A stretch of DNA of 64,000 nucleotides from Furcasterigmium furcatum (taxonomy: Eukaryota; Ascomycota; Sordariomycetes; Glomerellales; Plectosphaerellaceae): positions 1,244,934 through 1,308,933 of the forward strand of contig BCIA01000001.1 of the NCBI GenBank assembly GCA_001599815.1, written 5' to 3'. A program made the position numbers and the translations under genes. Every line of letters starts with the position of its first letter. Position 1 is the first letter of the stretch. Under the pieces are notes generated by a model. The model was not told the DNA's origin. It saw nothing but the letters and a program-made list of their open reading frames with translations, and made no database searches. Positions 12,031-21,000 of this stretch are shown one piece after another.

Positions 12031-13932
12031 CTAGTCAATAATGATGGGCATCTCGGCTGAGCTACCGGAGGTCGTGATGGGCATGTCAGCTGGGCCACCG
12101 GCGGTGTTGACCAGCTTCCTGCGTGCCTCCTTGTTCTTCCTCCTGAGCTTGTTGGCCTGCCTCATCAACTTCTTCTTCTCATCGAGATCCTTCTTCGAGT
12201 TGTTTCGGCAATGCTCTTGCACATGCTTCTGTGCTTTCTGCCGCAGCAGTTTGTAGAAGTTGTTGGTGGCAGATCCGCTGATAGACGTCCTCATTTGAGG
12301 ATCATTGATGTCGACTTCGATTTCCCAGATCTTGGGACCGCCCTCGTACCGGGATCTGATGAGCTTTCTGGCAATTCTACAGCCAGCATCGGCCTTCTCG
12401 TTGCCCTCGATACCCTCGTGACCCGGAACCCAGTGAAAACGTACGGCGACACCTTTTTCAGCAAGCTCCTCCATCAGCCCCAATATGCGGCTGAAAATCT
12501 CTTGCTGCAAATGGGACATTTCCCTGTCGCCGAGAGAACTCAAGCGATTCAGGGCGTCCTGGGAGTCCGTGTACACGTGGACTTCGTTGAAAGGTTGTGG
12601 TGTCTCGGAACTGTCGACAACGGGCCGCCTTTCCTCTTGCTGGCCAGAATCCGAAGCGGAATCACCGTCCTGGGTCAAATCGATGATCATCGGTTGGGCG
12701 TCCTCCCGCGGTTCGTCGATGGATGGACCATTGCCCTCTGCCGTATCTTGTGACAAGGCAGGGTCGATGTACGCTGAGCTGTCCTCAGTCTCAAGAGGTC
12801 CCTCATAGTCATCGAATACTTCTTCACCAACAGCTTCGTCGTAGTACTCCTCGTCGTAGTCGTCGTCGTCGTTGCCGGAAGCGAGCGAGGCGCGGTAGTC
12901 CCAGTTCAACGTGTCCCACTCCCGGATTGCTATCTCGAGACCTTTTTCGAGTCCGATAGATTCCGCTGGCAAAATGCCTCCAGGATGCGCATCAATGCCG
13001 AAGGCACGGATAACCCAGTCAGAGAGGTATCCCATCATTGGGCGCTGGTATGCCACGGCTGCCGCCACGGGAACACCTGCTTCCATACTAGCTGATCCGT
13101 CGGTCCAAACGATGAATGGCTTGGATTGGGGATCGGAGCCGGGGGGGTCATACGCCTTCTTGGCGATCCGCATTGCCTCGTGCTTTGGACGGATTTGAAC
13201 AGTAGCTAGATAAGGCCCAGCCTCTTCCACAGTTCGTTTCCAGTTGCTCGTCTGTCTGTTCGTACACACTGGTTCGGGCGCTTCGCGCAGCAATGTGATG
13301 GGCGAGTTGAAGTTGAATGGCTTCTTCTCTGTCTCCGGCGCGGGAGAGGGACCGAGAGAAGATGAGTTCAGAGCGCCCGATACGAAGAGAGGAATTGGTT
13401 CCACAGGCAACCGGAGAAGGTTGCTGTGTCCGGAAGCAGGTTGGATGAGGGGATTTTGTGCCAGGTTGATGCGTGCTTGTTCGAGGATCGCAGAAGCACT
13501 GGGGCTGCGGAAGAGACCTGGCTTCTCAGGGTTCAGAAGACTTCGGTAACGGCTGTTTCGGCAGATATCTTGGTGGTCTCTAGCTGAAGTGATCGTTTTG
13601 GCGAACTCAACAGCAATATCGTTGAGGACACAATACCTCGCTGGATCAACCAGAAACGGCTCTGCGGATCGATGAGCCCGGGCCAAAAGTCTTCGGATCT
13701 TGAATCTCTTCCGGCAGGCTACTTCACCTGCGGAATCACCCTGGGTTTCACCCACTGATCCCATGGGATCAGCCAGCAGGCCAGGCGACTGGGAAGCGAC
13801 AAGAGGAGCGTTCAGATCGGGACTCGGAGCGGCCTTCTGCTCGGAGTCCTGAGCAGTGTCCATGTCGTCAAGAAACGGCGGCGTATCCATCGTAAGATCG
13901 ATGGGCTCGGAAGAGTCCATGGTGTTGGCCAT
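12031..13932 (-). CDS. RNase H-fold nuclear protein with acidic insertion
   Basis: A single uninterrupted frame of 633 codons starts at the ATG at 13930-13932. A type-1 RNase H fold is seen as TDGS (D278), LPAES (E324), VYTDSQDAL (D456) and WVPGHEGIEGNEKAD (H505, D515), so the D-E-D-D metal ligands are all present. The stretch between E324 and D456 is about 130 residues, far longer than usual, and contains Asp/Glu-rich sequence and the SUMO-interaction-like IIDLTQDGD (416-424). Another such motif, EPIDLTMD, lies at residues 9-16. A basic NLS-like patch (CRKRFKIRR, 73-81) and a Lys/Arg-rich C-terminal helix flank the domain. This fold with WVPGHxGxxGNExAD is most like the RNase H domains of fungal non-LTR retrotransposons, but no reverse transcriptase is adjacent, so domestication is inferred. 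Substrate and role are unknown. Confidence 0.8.
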   Translation of the reverse strand: MANTMDSSEPIDLTMDTPPFLDDMDTAQDSEQKAAPSPDLNAPLVASQSPGLLADPMGSVGETQGDSAGEVACRKRFKIRRLLARAHRSAEPFLVDPARYCVLNDIAVEFAKTITSARDHQDICRNSRYRSLLNPEKPGLFRSPSASAILEQARINLAQNPLIQPASGHSNLLRLPVEPIPLFVSGALNSSSLGPSPAPETEKKPFNFNSPITLLREAPEPVCTNRQTSNWKRTVEEAGPYLATVQIRPKHEAMRIAKKAYDPPGSDPQSKPFIVWTDGSASMEAGVPVAAAVAYQRPMMGYLSDWVIRAFGIDAHPGGILPAESIGLEKGLEIAIREWDTLNWDYRASLASGNDDDDYDEEYYDEAVGEEVFDDYEGPLETEDSSAYIDPALSQDTAEGNGPSIDEPREDAQPMIIDLTQDGDSASDSGQQEERRPVVDSSETPQPFNEVHVYTDSQDALNRLSSLGDREMSHLQQEIFSRILGLMEELAEKGVAVRFHWVPGHEGIEGNEKADAGCRIARKLIRSRYEGGPKIWEIEVDINDPQMRTSISGSATNNFYKLLRQKAQKHVQEHCRNNSKKDLDEKKKLMRQANKLRRKNKEARRKLVNTAGGPADMPITTSGSSAEMPIIID

Positions 13933-14971
13933 TCTGCATACCAGACCAGCAAGCAGAAAGGGATGTCTTCCAGGATTCGAGCGGAGGGAGCAACGGTGCG
14001 ATCAGTGGTGAACGTCGCATGCGTTCTCGGCGTTCCGCGCGGCGGATTCGTCTTGAAGGGCACCTTTACGACGGGGCAAAGGCTGGCGGAAGACGCAGCT
14101 AGCATTAAGAAGAAGGAAGTACCCGTTTTTTTCACTTCGGAACTTCACTTTTGATCAAAAGCATCTTTCTCCGCAAGCCGTGGTTTCTTCACGTGGTGGC
14201 GTTTCTGACACCATCCCACGTTGGATATGACGTCTCCCCTCGCATCGTGGAAGCCTCGACTGGTGGTCAACACTTGGCACTTCTGATTACCTACCAAACT
14301 CAGACATAATCTGGAAGGTCCATATCATGATTTCTTCCTTCCTCCCACAGTGTCTTTCACGGGCCCTTCTACTGAATCCTAGAATCTACGACAACCCAGA
14401 TATCATGCCCTGAACCCCCCTCGCTTGATTCCGGGTGACAACACCCTCTCTGAGCTACCTAAGCATAAATTACACCTGCCTCCCACATTAAATTAGCGGA
14501 AATCTGCACCCGAATCCCTTCCACACCGCATGTTTCTCCGTGAGAAGTTCGGGAGAGAGCAGTGTCGTCCGCCATTTTTGACCAGTCGGCATTTTAGACC
14601 AATGGATTTACACGATCCAATCCGGCCTGCGGGCCAGCCGGAGTCGACCCAAAGCAGGGGCCCGAGACTTGGCACGACGCGCTGAGACACAGCGGACGGG
14701 TACCTGAAGCGAGCTGACCTGACATGGAGCTCGCCCGCCGATGGTGGGGTGGTCCCTTAGTACGGTGGCACGGTGGACTCCATCCATCCATCCTCCCGCT
14801 CCCTCCCCCCCATTCTTATTACCTCCAACGAGCTCCCCCAACCTCGATCTGACCTCGACCCGAATCTCCGCCTCCATCGATCCATTCAATTCCACGACAC
14901 AACCCGGCCATTGCGCCGAAACACCCTCAATCTGCCTCTCGGCGTGGCGATGTTCATACCCGGATCGAGCC
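13933..14971. promoter_or_regulatory. Divergent promoter region of the RNase H-fold and kelch genes
   Basis: About 1.04 kb separates the two divergent start codons. The right end (14780-14970) is C/T-rich leader sequence of the kelch gene and contains one upstream ATG at 14950. No clear TATA box or other named element was seen. Confidence 0.55.
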
Positions 14972-14979
14972 ATGGCTGA
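14950..14979 (+). promoter_or_regulatory. Upstream ORF overlapping the kelch gene start
   Basis: ATG at 14950 opens a nine-codon frame (MFIPGSSHG) that stops at TGA 14977-14979, eight bases past the A of the main ATG at 14972. Because it overlaps the main start in another frame, ribosomes that use it would bypass the kelch ORF. It acts only if transcription starts upstream of 14950. Confidence 0.5.
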
Positions 14980-16687
14980 CTCGGCCAGACACTTCGACAG
15001 CAGGCCTCCCAAATCCCCCGCCCCGGCGAGGTCCAGCAAGGTCGTGAGATCCCACAAGATCGCGCCCGTTGCCTCTCCTGCTCCAGAGCAGAAGCGCACC
15101 TTCTACCGGAAGGAAGAGGACGATGATGATGATGACGACGACGACGAGGACGACGAGGACGACGACGAGGACAGCACGAGCAACAGCAGTAGCAGTGATG
15201 ACGAGGAGGAGGAGGAGGACGACGAGGTGCCCATGCCTGAACGACCGCCGATACCCCGAAGTCATACCCCGGGCCACCTCTCCAGCAAGAGCCAAGATCG
15301 ACAGAGAACCCCATCGGAGCTCTCAATACGTCAGAGGTCGCAGTCGGCCTCCCAAGTACATCACAAACCCTCAAAGTCTTTCATCTCCTCCACCCCGAGA
15401 CCGCCGCCTCCCTCGATGCCCGCCAATGGCATCAGAGAGGACGACTCGAAAGGGGCCGAGTCTGCTGCGTCGACCAGCGCCGACAACCGTGAAAGAGACC
15501 CCTCCCGAAGACCAACGGCCCTCCGCTCTACCTCCGCTATAGCCAGCAAGCCAAGCCTATCCGCATCTGCCTCACGCAACCTGAGCGGTGCTGTTCGCTC
15601 GACCACGACCACAAGGAGCCATCAAAACAGCACCCAGCAACAGAAACATATCCCCTTCCCGCCACTCCAAGACCCCAAGACCGCCCCTGATGTCCCTCCC
15701 GCCCCGGCCTCGGGCATGTACTGGTCCCGCGCCCCGGTCTCCGGTGCCCCTCACACCTCGCTGCGTGCTCACACGACCACCCTCGTCGGCTCCAACATCT
15801 TCGTCTTTGGCGGCTGCGACTCCCGCGCCTGCTTCAACGAGCTCTACGTCTTCGACGCCGATGCCTTCTACTGGTCCCGCCCCCACGTCGTGGGCGACAT
15901 CCCCGTCCCCCTGCGCGCCATGACCTGCACCGCCGTCGGCAAGAAGCTCATCGTCTTCGGCGGCGGCGACGGCCCCGCCTACTACAACGACGTCTACGTG
16001 CTCGACACGACAAACTTCCGCTGGTCTCGCCCTCGCATCCTCGGCGAACGCGTCCCCTCCAAGCGCCGCGCTCACACTGCCTGCCTCTACAAGAACGGCA
16101 TCTACGTCTTCGGCGGCGGCGACGGCGTGCGCGCGCTCAACGACATCTGGCGCCTCGACGTCAGCGACGTGACCAAAATGTCCTGGCGCCTCGTCTCGAG
16201 CCCCGAGAAGGACGGCCCCGGCAAGGACCTCCGCCCCAAGGCCCGCGGGTACCACACCGCCAACATGGTCGGCAGCAAGCTCATCATCTACGGCGGCTCC
16301 GACGGCGGCGAGTGCTTCAACGACGTCTGGGTGTATGATGTCGACGGACAGCTGTGGCGGCCCGTCTCCATCCCTGTGACGTACCGCCGCCTCTCCCACA
16401 CCTCCACCATCGTCGGGTCATATCTCTTCGTCATCGGCGGCCACGATGGCAACGAGTACGCCAACGACGTCCTCCTGCTGAACCTGGTCACCATGACGTG
16501 GGACAGGCGCAAGGTCTACGGAATGCCCCCCAGCGGCCGCGGATACCACGGCACCGTGCTGTACGACAGCCGGCTCTTCGTCATTGGCGGTTTCGATGGG
16601 AGCGAGGTGTTCGGCGACGTGTGGATGCTGGAGCTGGCGGTGCATGCGTACTACTCGCAGATCAGCCACTTTACGATCGAGGTGTAG
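14972..16687 (+). CDS. Kelch-repeat beta-propeller protein with acidic N-terminus
   Basis: An intronless frame of 571 residues. The frame stays open upstream to 14741 but has no earlier ATG, so 14972 (CCATGGC context) is the start. Residues 48-85 are a nearly pure Asp/Glu/Ser tract, encoded by GAT/GAC/GAG repeats; residues 86-240 are Ser/Pro/Arg-rich and look disordered. The C-terminal 330 residues hold about six kelch repeats with the double glycines and the Tyr..Trp spacing (IFVFGG, LIVFGG, IYVFGG, LIIYGG, LFVIGG, LFVIGG), enough for one propeller. Kelch propellers are protein-interaction platforms in polarity, ubiquitin ligase or Ras pathways; no second domain is present to say which. Its gene is divergent from the RNase H-fold gene. 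Confidence 0.88.
   Translation: MADSARHFDSRPPKSPAPARSSKVVRSHKIAPVASPAPEQKRTFYRKEEDDDDDDDDDEDDEDDDEDSTSNSSSSDDEEEEEDDEVPMPERPPIPRSHTPGHLSSKSQDRQRTPSELSIRQRSQSASQVHHKPSKSFISSTPRPPPPSMPANGIREDDSKGAESAASTSADNRERDPSRRPTALRSTSAIASKPSLSASASRNLSGAVRSTTTTRSHQNSTQQQKHIPFPPLQDPKTAPDVPPAPASGMYWSRAPVSGAPHTSLRAHTTTLVGSNIFVFGGCDSRACFNELYVFDADAFYWSRPHVVGDIPVPLRAMTCTAVGKKLIVFGGGDGPAYYNDVYVLDTTNFRWSRPRILGERVPSKRRAHTACLYKNGIYVFGGGDGVRALNDIWRLDVSDVTKMSWRLVSSPEKDGPGKDLRPKARGYHTANMVGSKLIIYGGSDGGECFNDVWVYDVDGQLWRPVSIPVTYRRLSHTSTIVGSYLFVIGGHDGNEYANDVLLLNLVTMTWDRRKVYGMPPSGRGYHGTVLYDSRLFVIGGFDGSEVFGDVWMLELAVHAYYSQISHFTIEV
15117..15183. repeat. GA(C/T)/GAG trinucleotide tract encoding an acidic run
   Basis: This is a run of GAT, GAC and GAG codons inside the kelch gene that gives a nearly continuous Asp/Glu stretch. 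Imperfect codon repeats of this kind expand and contract easily and may vary between strains. Confidence 0.8.
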
Positions 16688-17298
16688 GCTTCGATATATG
16701 GCAGCTCTTGGAAGCGTGAGGCGATGCGAACGATCTACGCCCGCTGAAGGGGTGGACTTCTGCTATCTAGCCGCTGCACGTGTTTCTCATATATTCTTGA
16801 TATTTTCCCGAGGTCTGGGCGGTTAGCGTTTTTACGATGGACTGGTACTGCGGCAGGGAACGGAAAAAGTAGCGGAGGGCAATGCAATGCGTGATGTTCA
16901 ATATATCCCGTTTCTCAGCATGTCAGTTCTGGTCTCACAGGAGGCGCTGCCGTCCTCATATTCCCTACCTAGTCTGTGAGTGTAAACAGATGATATCTTC
17001 AGATCACAATGCAAACGACCCCGCCAAGTGAAGTATCCAATGTGGTCTATTGTTGTGCCCCTGCTATATCCACAACCTTTTTGGTCATCAGACTCGTACA
17101 CGGCGGCTCCCTGTTTGGGGGATTGCGCGCGCCTATGAAGAAAACTCCGGGCAATGCTCCCTTATCCCCGCCAACGCCAAGTAGAGAAGAGATAGTAGTG
17201 AGTGAGTGGCAGCGTCGACGCCCCGCGTTCCGAGACGTCTCGCGCCGCTGATATTACTACAGACGAATGAACGTCGCGAATCGGTCAAAACGACGGGT
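16688..17298. other. Spacer between convergent kelch and RCF2 genes
   Basis: This is the 3' region shared by two converging genes. It is expected to hold both 3' UTRs; no open frame of interest and no RNA gene was seen. Confidence 0.6.
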
Positions 17299-18086
17299 TT
17301 ATGCGCTAGACTCCTGCTTCTGGGCAGCGGCCTGTTGCGCCTTGCGCTCCTTGATGCGCTTCTCCTCGGCGGCGACCATGTCTACGCGGGGAAGAAAGTC
17401 AGCCCATGTTCTGATGCGGTTGTTTGCGGTAGTAAGGAACGGAACTCACCCTTCCACAGATCCTGGCCCTCGTAGTCCTCCTTGTGCACCCTCTTCTCGA
17501 TCAGGTGCTTGTGCTCCGGGTCGTCCGGGTCGACGACCATGATGGTCTCCCAGCGGCCCTGGCCCTTCTGGGCGTCGTTCATCTCGAAGACGGCCGTGAC
17601 GACGAGGACGAGGACGGTCAGGCCCTGGGCGTAGACACGGGCCTGGACGAGGCGCTGGGCGCCGGAGAGCCACTTCTGGCGGTTCACGATGGCCATGGCG
17701 ACGGCCATGGAGGCGACCCAGGAGCCGAAGACGATGGAGTAGCGGTTCTCCTTGCCCCACTTCATGAAGCTGTCGTAGGCGGACTGGTTCTGGCGGACGA
17801 GCGCCTGAGCGCGGGCGGCCTCGTCCTGGTAGCCGTACATGGGGTCCTTGGAGTGGGCGAAGCGGATGGAGTTGCGGTCGGCGATGACGATGGCGCCGAA
17901 GGTCGCGGTGGAGGTGACGAGGAATGTGCGGAAGGGGAGGGTGAGGGCGCGGAAGGACGGGTAGCGGCGCGAGGCGAACATGACGCCCGCCACGCCGCCG
18001 GCGAGACCGATGGAGCCGCCGAGGAGGCCGCCCTTGATGACCTCGCGGTAGTGAGCGTCTTGCTCTTCCTGGGAGAGGACCTTCAT
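17299..18086 (-). CDS. RCF2: Respiratory supercomplex factor 2 homologue (HIG1 domain)
   Basis: Two exons on the minus strand, 18086-17450 and 17381-17299, joined by a phase-1 intron (GTGAGT..TAG) to give 239 residues. The N-terminus (MKVLSQEEQDAHYREVIKGG) matches the start of yeast Rcf2 closely in pattern, as does the RRYPSF segment. Hydrophobic segments lie near residues 18-38, 50-70, 117-136 and 154-170. The HIG1-type motif AQRLVQARVYAQ (about 143-154) is intact. The exon 2 tail is a charged helix (EEKRIKERKAQQ). Rcf2 is an inner mitochondrial membrane protein that associates with cytochrome c oxidase and helps tune III-IV supercomplexes. It has no cleavable presequence, as expected for the family. 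Confidence 0.88.
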
Positions 18087-21000
18087 GGTGGGCTCTGGGT
18101 TCTGGGAATGATATCGGTGGTGGTTTGTGTAGTGGGGGAGGTGATCGAGTGTCGCTGTCGATGTCGAGGTCTATGCGGCGGGATGTGTAGCGGTTTGCCC
18201 GGCCAAGGTTGAAGGTATTATTAGGTAGTGTCGTGTGTAGGCCTGTAAGTAAAGTAAATCACCAAGAAGAAAACAGCTCAACCTCAGCGAGCTGTGATCG
18301 ATGGCTTGGTATTATACGGGGCGTCCGTGGGAGGCTCCGGGTAGATTCCGAGGTGGTTCGGCGTTTCCAGATGCCGGATTGTGCTGACTGAGTTGTCGAG
18401 GCGAGAATACTACGGCGATTGAAAGCAGGTCCGGGGAGATGCAGCGTTTGTGCTGGGGGAGCTTGCTCGTGTTGAAGCCGGTCGTGGGCAAAAAAACAAA
18501 GTGGTGTCATCACTCGCGCGACACTCGGAAAGTCTAGAGCGCAGGAAATGCCATTGACGTAAGACCACCGCAACTCTGGCACCACCGCTCGGCGTCTGGT
18601 CTGCGTGGGAAGCGGCGACCAGCACCAAAGCCCGAGAAATGTCCGTTTCAGTGACCCGCTTATTGGACTTTCTGTGGATTCTCATTCGCTAATCGTCCCA
18701 CCGGCCGACGCCGATGGACATTGGGCTCTGGGCTGATGTCCATTCCGCTTTTCGCCGTCTGGTTGCATTGCCTCCCGTTATATTTTTCAAATCCCGAAGC
18801 TCGAGCTTCGGCCACGCAGGTGCGCCAAACTTGGAATCATTTCCTGACTCATCCACTGCCTCTGTCATTGCGGCTCAGCACCGTTATTCCCGTGGCTCCC
18901 GTCGTGAGCCACTAGGAACTGTGGCGCCGACGGGCGAGCTGCTGTGTCAGCCCCTGCCGCGGGTGATCTTCACAATGGTAGCATCCTGCTCGCTGCACAT
19001 CAGATCTCTCCTGCAGAAAATAGAGATCTTGCTCCTCATCTCCGGAGTCGGCGACACGTGAGACGCCCCCGAGTCTCCAGATCACTCCGCTGTGAACACA
19101 TGGCGCCCCCAGGCTGCCCAGCTTGAGACTCGAGGAGAGGAGAACTTGCATGGTCCTATCCTCTACAGTACGGACATGCGCGTATTTCCCGTCCGCTTGC
19201 ATCAAATGTCTCCTGTTTGATTGATCCCCCGCCCAGCACTGCCCTGAAACCAGAGGCTCTCGTGACGTTGTGCCAGGGCCCCAGCGAGATTGGGCGTCTC
19301 ATCCTCCTCCGCGCCGAGTGCTCAACAGAATTCAACCGAAACCTCCCGCTGATCGACATCGTCGGATTCCAGAGTGCCGCCGGCCTGCCTCTTCGGGGAA
19401 GCGGGAGCACCTCCCTCCCTGGGTCCCTCTGCTGGTCCCCAGGCTTCTTCCCTTGCCCCTGAGAAGCCCGCGCGCCCCGGGGGGCCGCGCTAGCTCCTCT
19501 CCTCCAGCGAGTGTCTCTGACCGCCTGTCGTTCACGATCCGTCAACTCCGGAGTCGCTCTTGTTTTCCTCCGTCGCAAATCATCCCGGCGCCGCGCATGC
19601 ATACCATATGGACGCCAAGCGAGCGAGTCCCCTCAAGTTGAGCTCCCCAAAAAATTAGTGACACGGACCAGGACCCTGGATTTATTTCCCTGACCCCTAT
19701 CCGCGATACCCCTATTTCCGGTTTCACGCCCATCCGAACCTCAAAACATGCCCGATGGTTGGTGGAATGCTTTCACCGCCTTTCACCGAGCCCCTTCGCG
19801 CTTGGTGCCCTCGGTGATCACTTACTCTTCTAGAACCCTTCCATGGGAGTGGTACCGACACGATCCCTGTGCAGCAGCCTGCAATCGCGCTACGGTGAAC
19901 CATAAGCCCGGGATGAGCAGTCTGGCCGCCTTGACACCTTCCTTGCACTGATACCTGTCGTTGGATCCAGCAGTCCAGACGGCTACCGCCTTCGTTCATA
20001 TTCTTCATGGAAGCCTAGGTCCAACTTGTCGAGGCAGATGCCGAGCCACATGGCAACATGGCCACCAGCACGTCCCTTACGCTGCAAGTACCGAGGCTTG
20101 AGTCGGCGCCACCACCGTGAGACCCGGTTGCGAACGGAGGACGGACCAAGCCGGAAAGGGCCACCTCGTCCGGTCAGCCTCCAGCAGGCCTTCTCTCGCC
20201 ACCCGTTGCAGCTAGAAGCCTTCTAGGCATTTCCAGTTTCCACCGGCTTGGGTTTACATAATGCGGAGTGAAGGGGGTAGCGGAGTGCCGGGATGTGGAA
20301 GCTCCTCTCCCATCGTCAACAGGAGGTCGAGGACCACGTCAAGAACTGATGATGGCCAGCTGGCGAGATGCGAATATTCTGTGAGCTCCCCCGCCCCGTT
20401 AAACTGCCGCAAGCCCATTGTTTTTGGACCAAACTTGGCTTTCATGCTTGATCAAGCTTGATTGTTGACTACGTAATTGGCGAGTCAGTGGGCAGTTCGG
20501 TTGCAGCGGCTATGGATGCACGCTACGCTGCATCACCGCGGCCAAGGCAACTTAACCTTTGGCGATGCCGGTATTTGCCATGTCTGGCCTCCTTCTTCGG
20601 GTAGCCAAAGTCTGGACGGACACGCGCTGCCAACAACCCATGATTCGGAACCTGAGAACGACCATCGCTTCTCATTTCTCTCAGCCAAGTAACCAAGCAA
20701 CGGAGGAATGACCTTTGGTTCGACGTGTTCGGTCAAATTCAGGGTTAGTCCCTGCCAAGAGTATCCAGTCGTCCAGCCCAGACACGCCGCCCAGCCTCCG
20801 CCCTCGGCCGAGTGGGTTGAGTGATGTCAACAAGTTCCTATAGTACCATTCTACAAATTGACCAGATGTCAACGGACTGCGATGACGACGCAGCTCCGCC
20901 TTGGTCTATCAGTTTACAGTACTGCTCTGGGCTGGCAAGCTGGTCTGGCACATCGCTCAGTCTGTCGTCAAGCTGTCGCGCGAGCACCGTCCCAGGCTCG

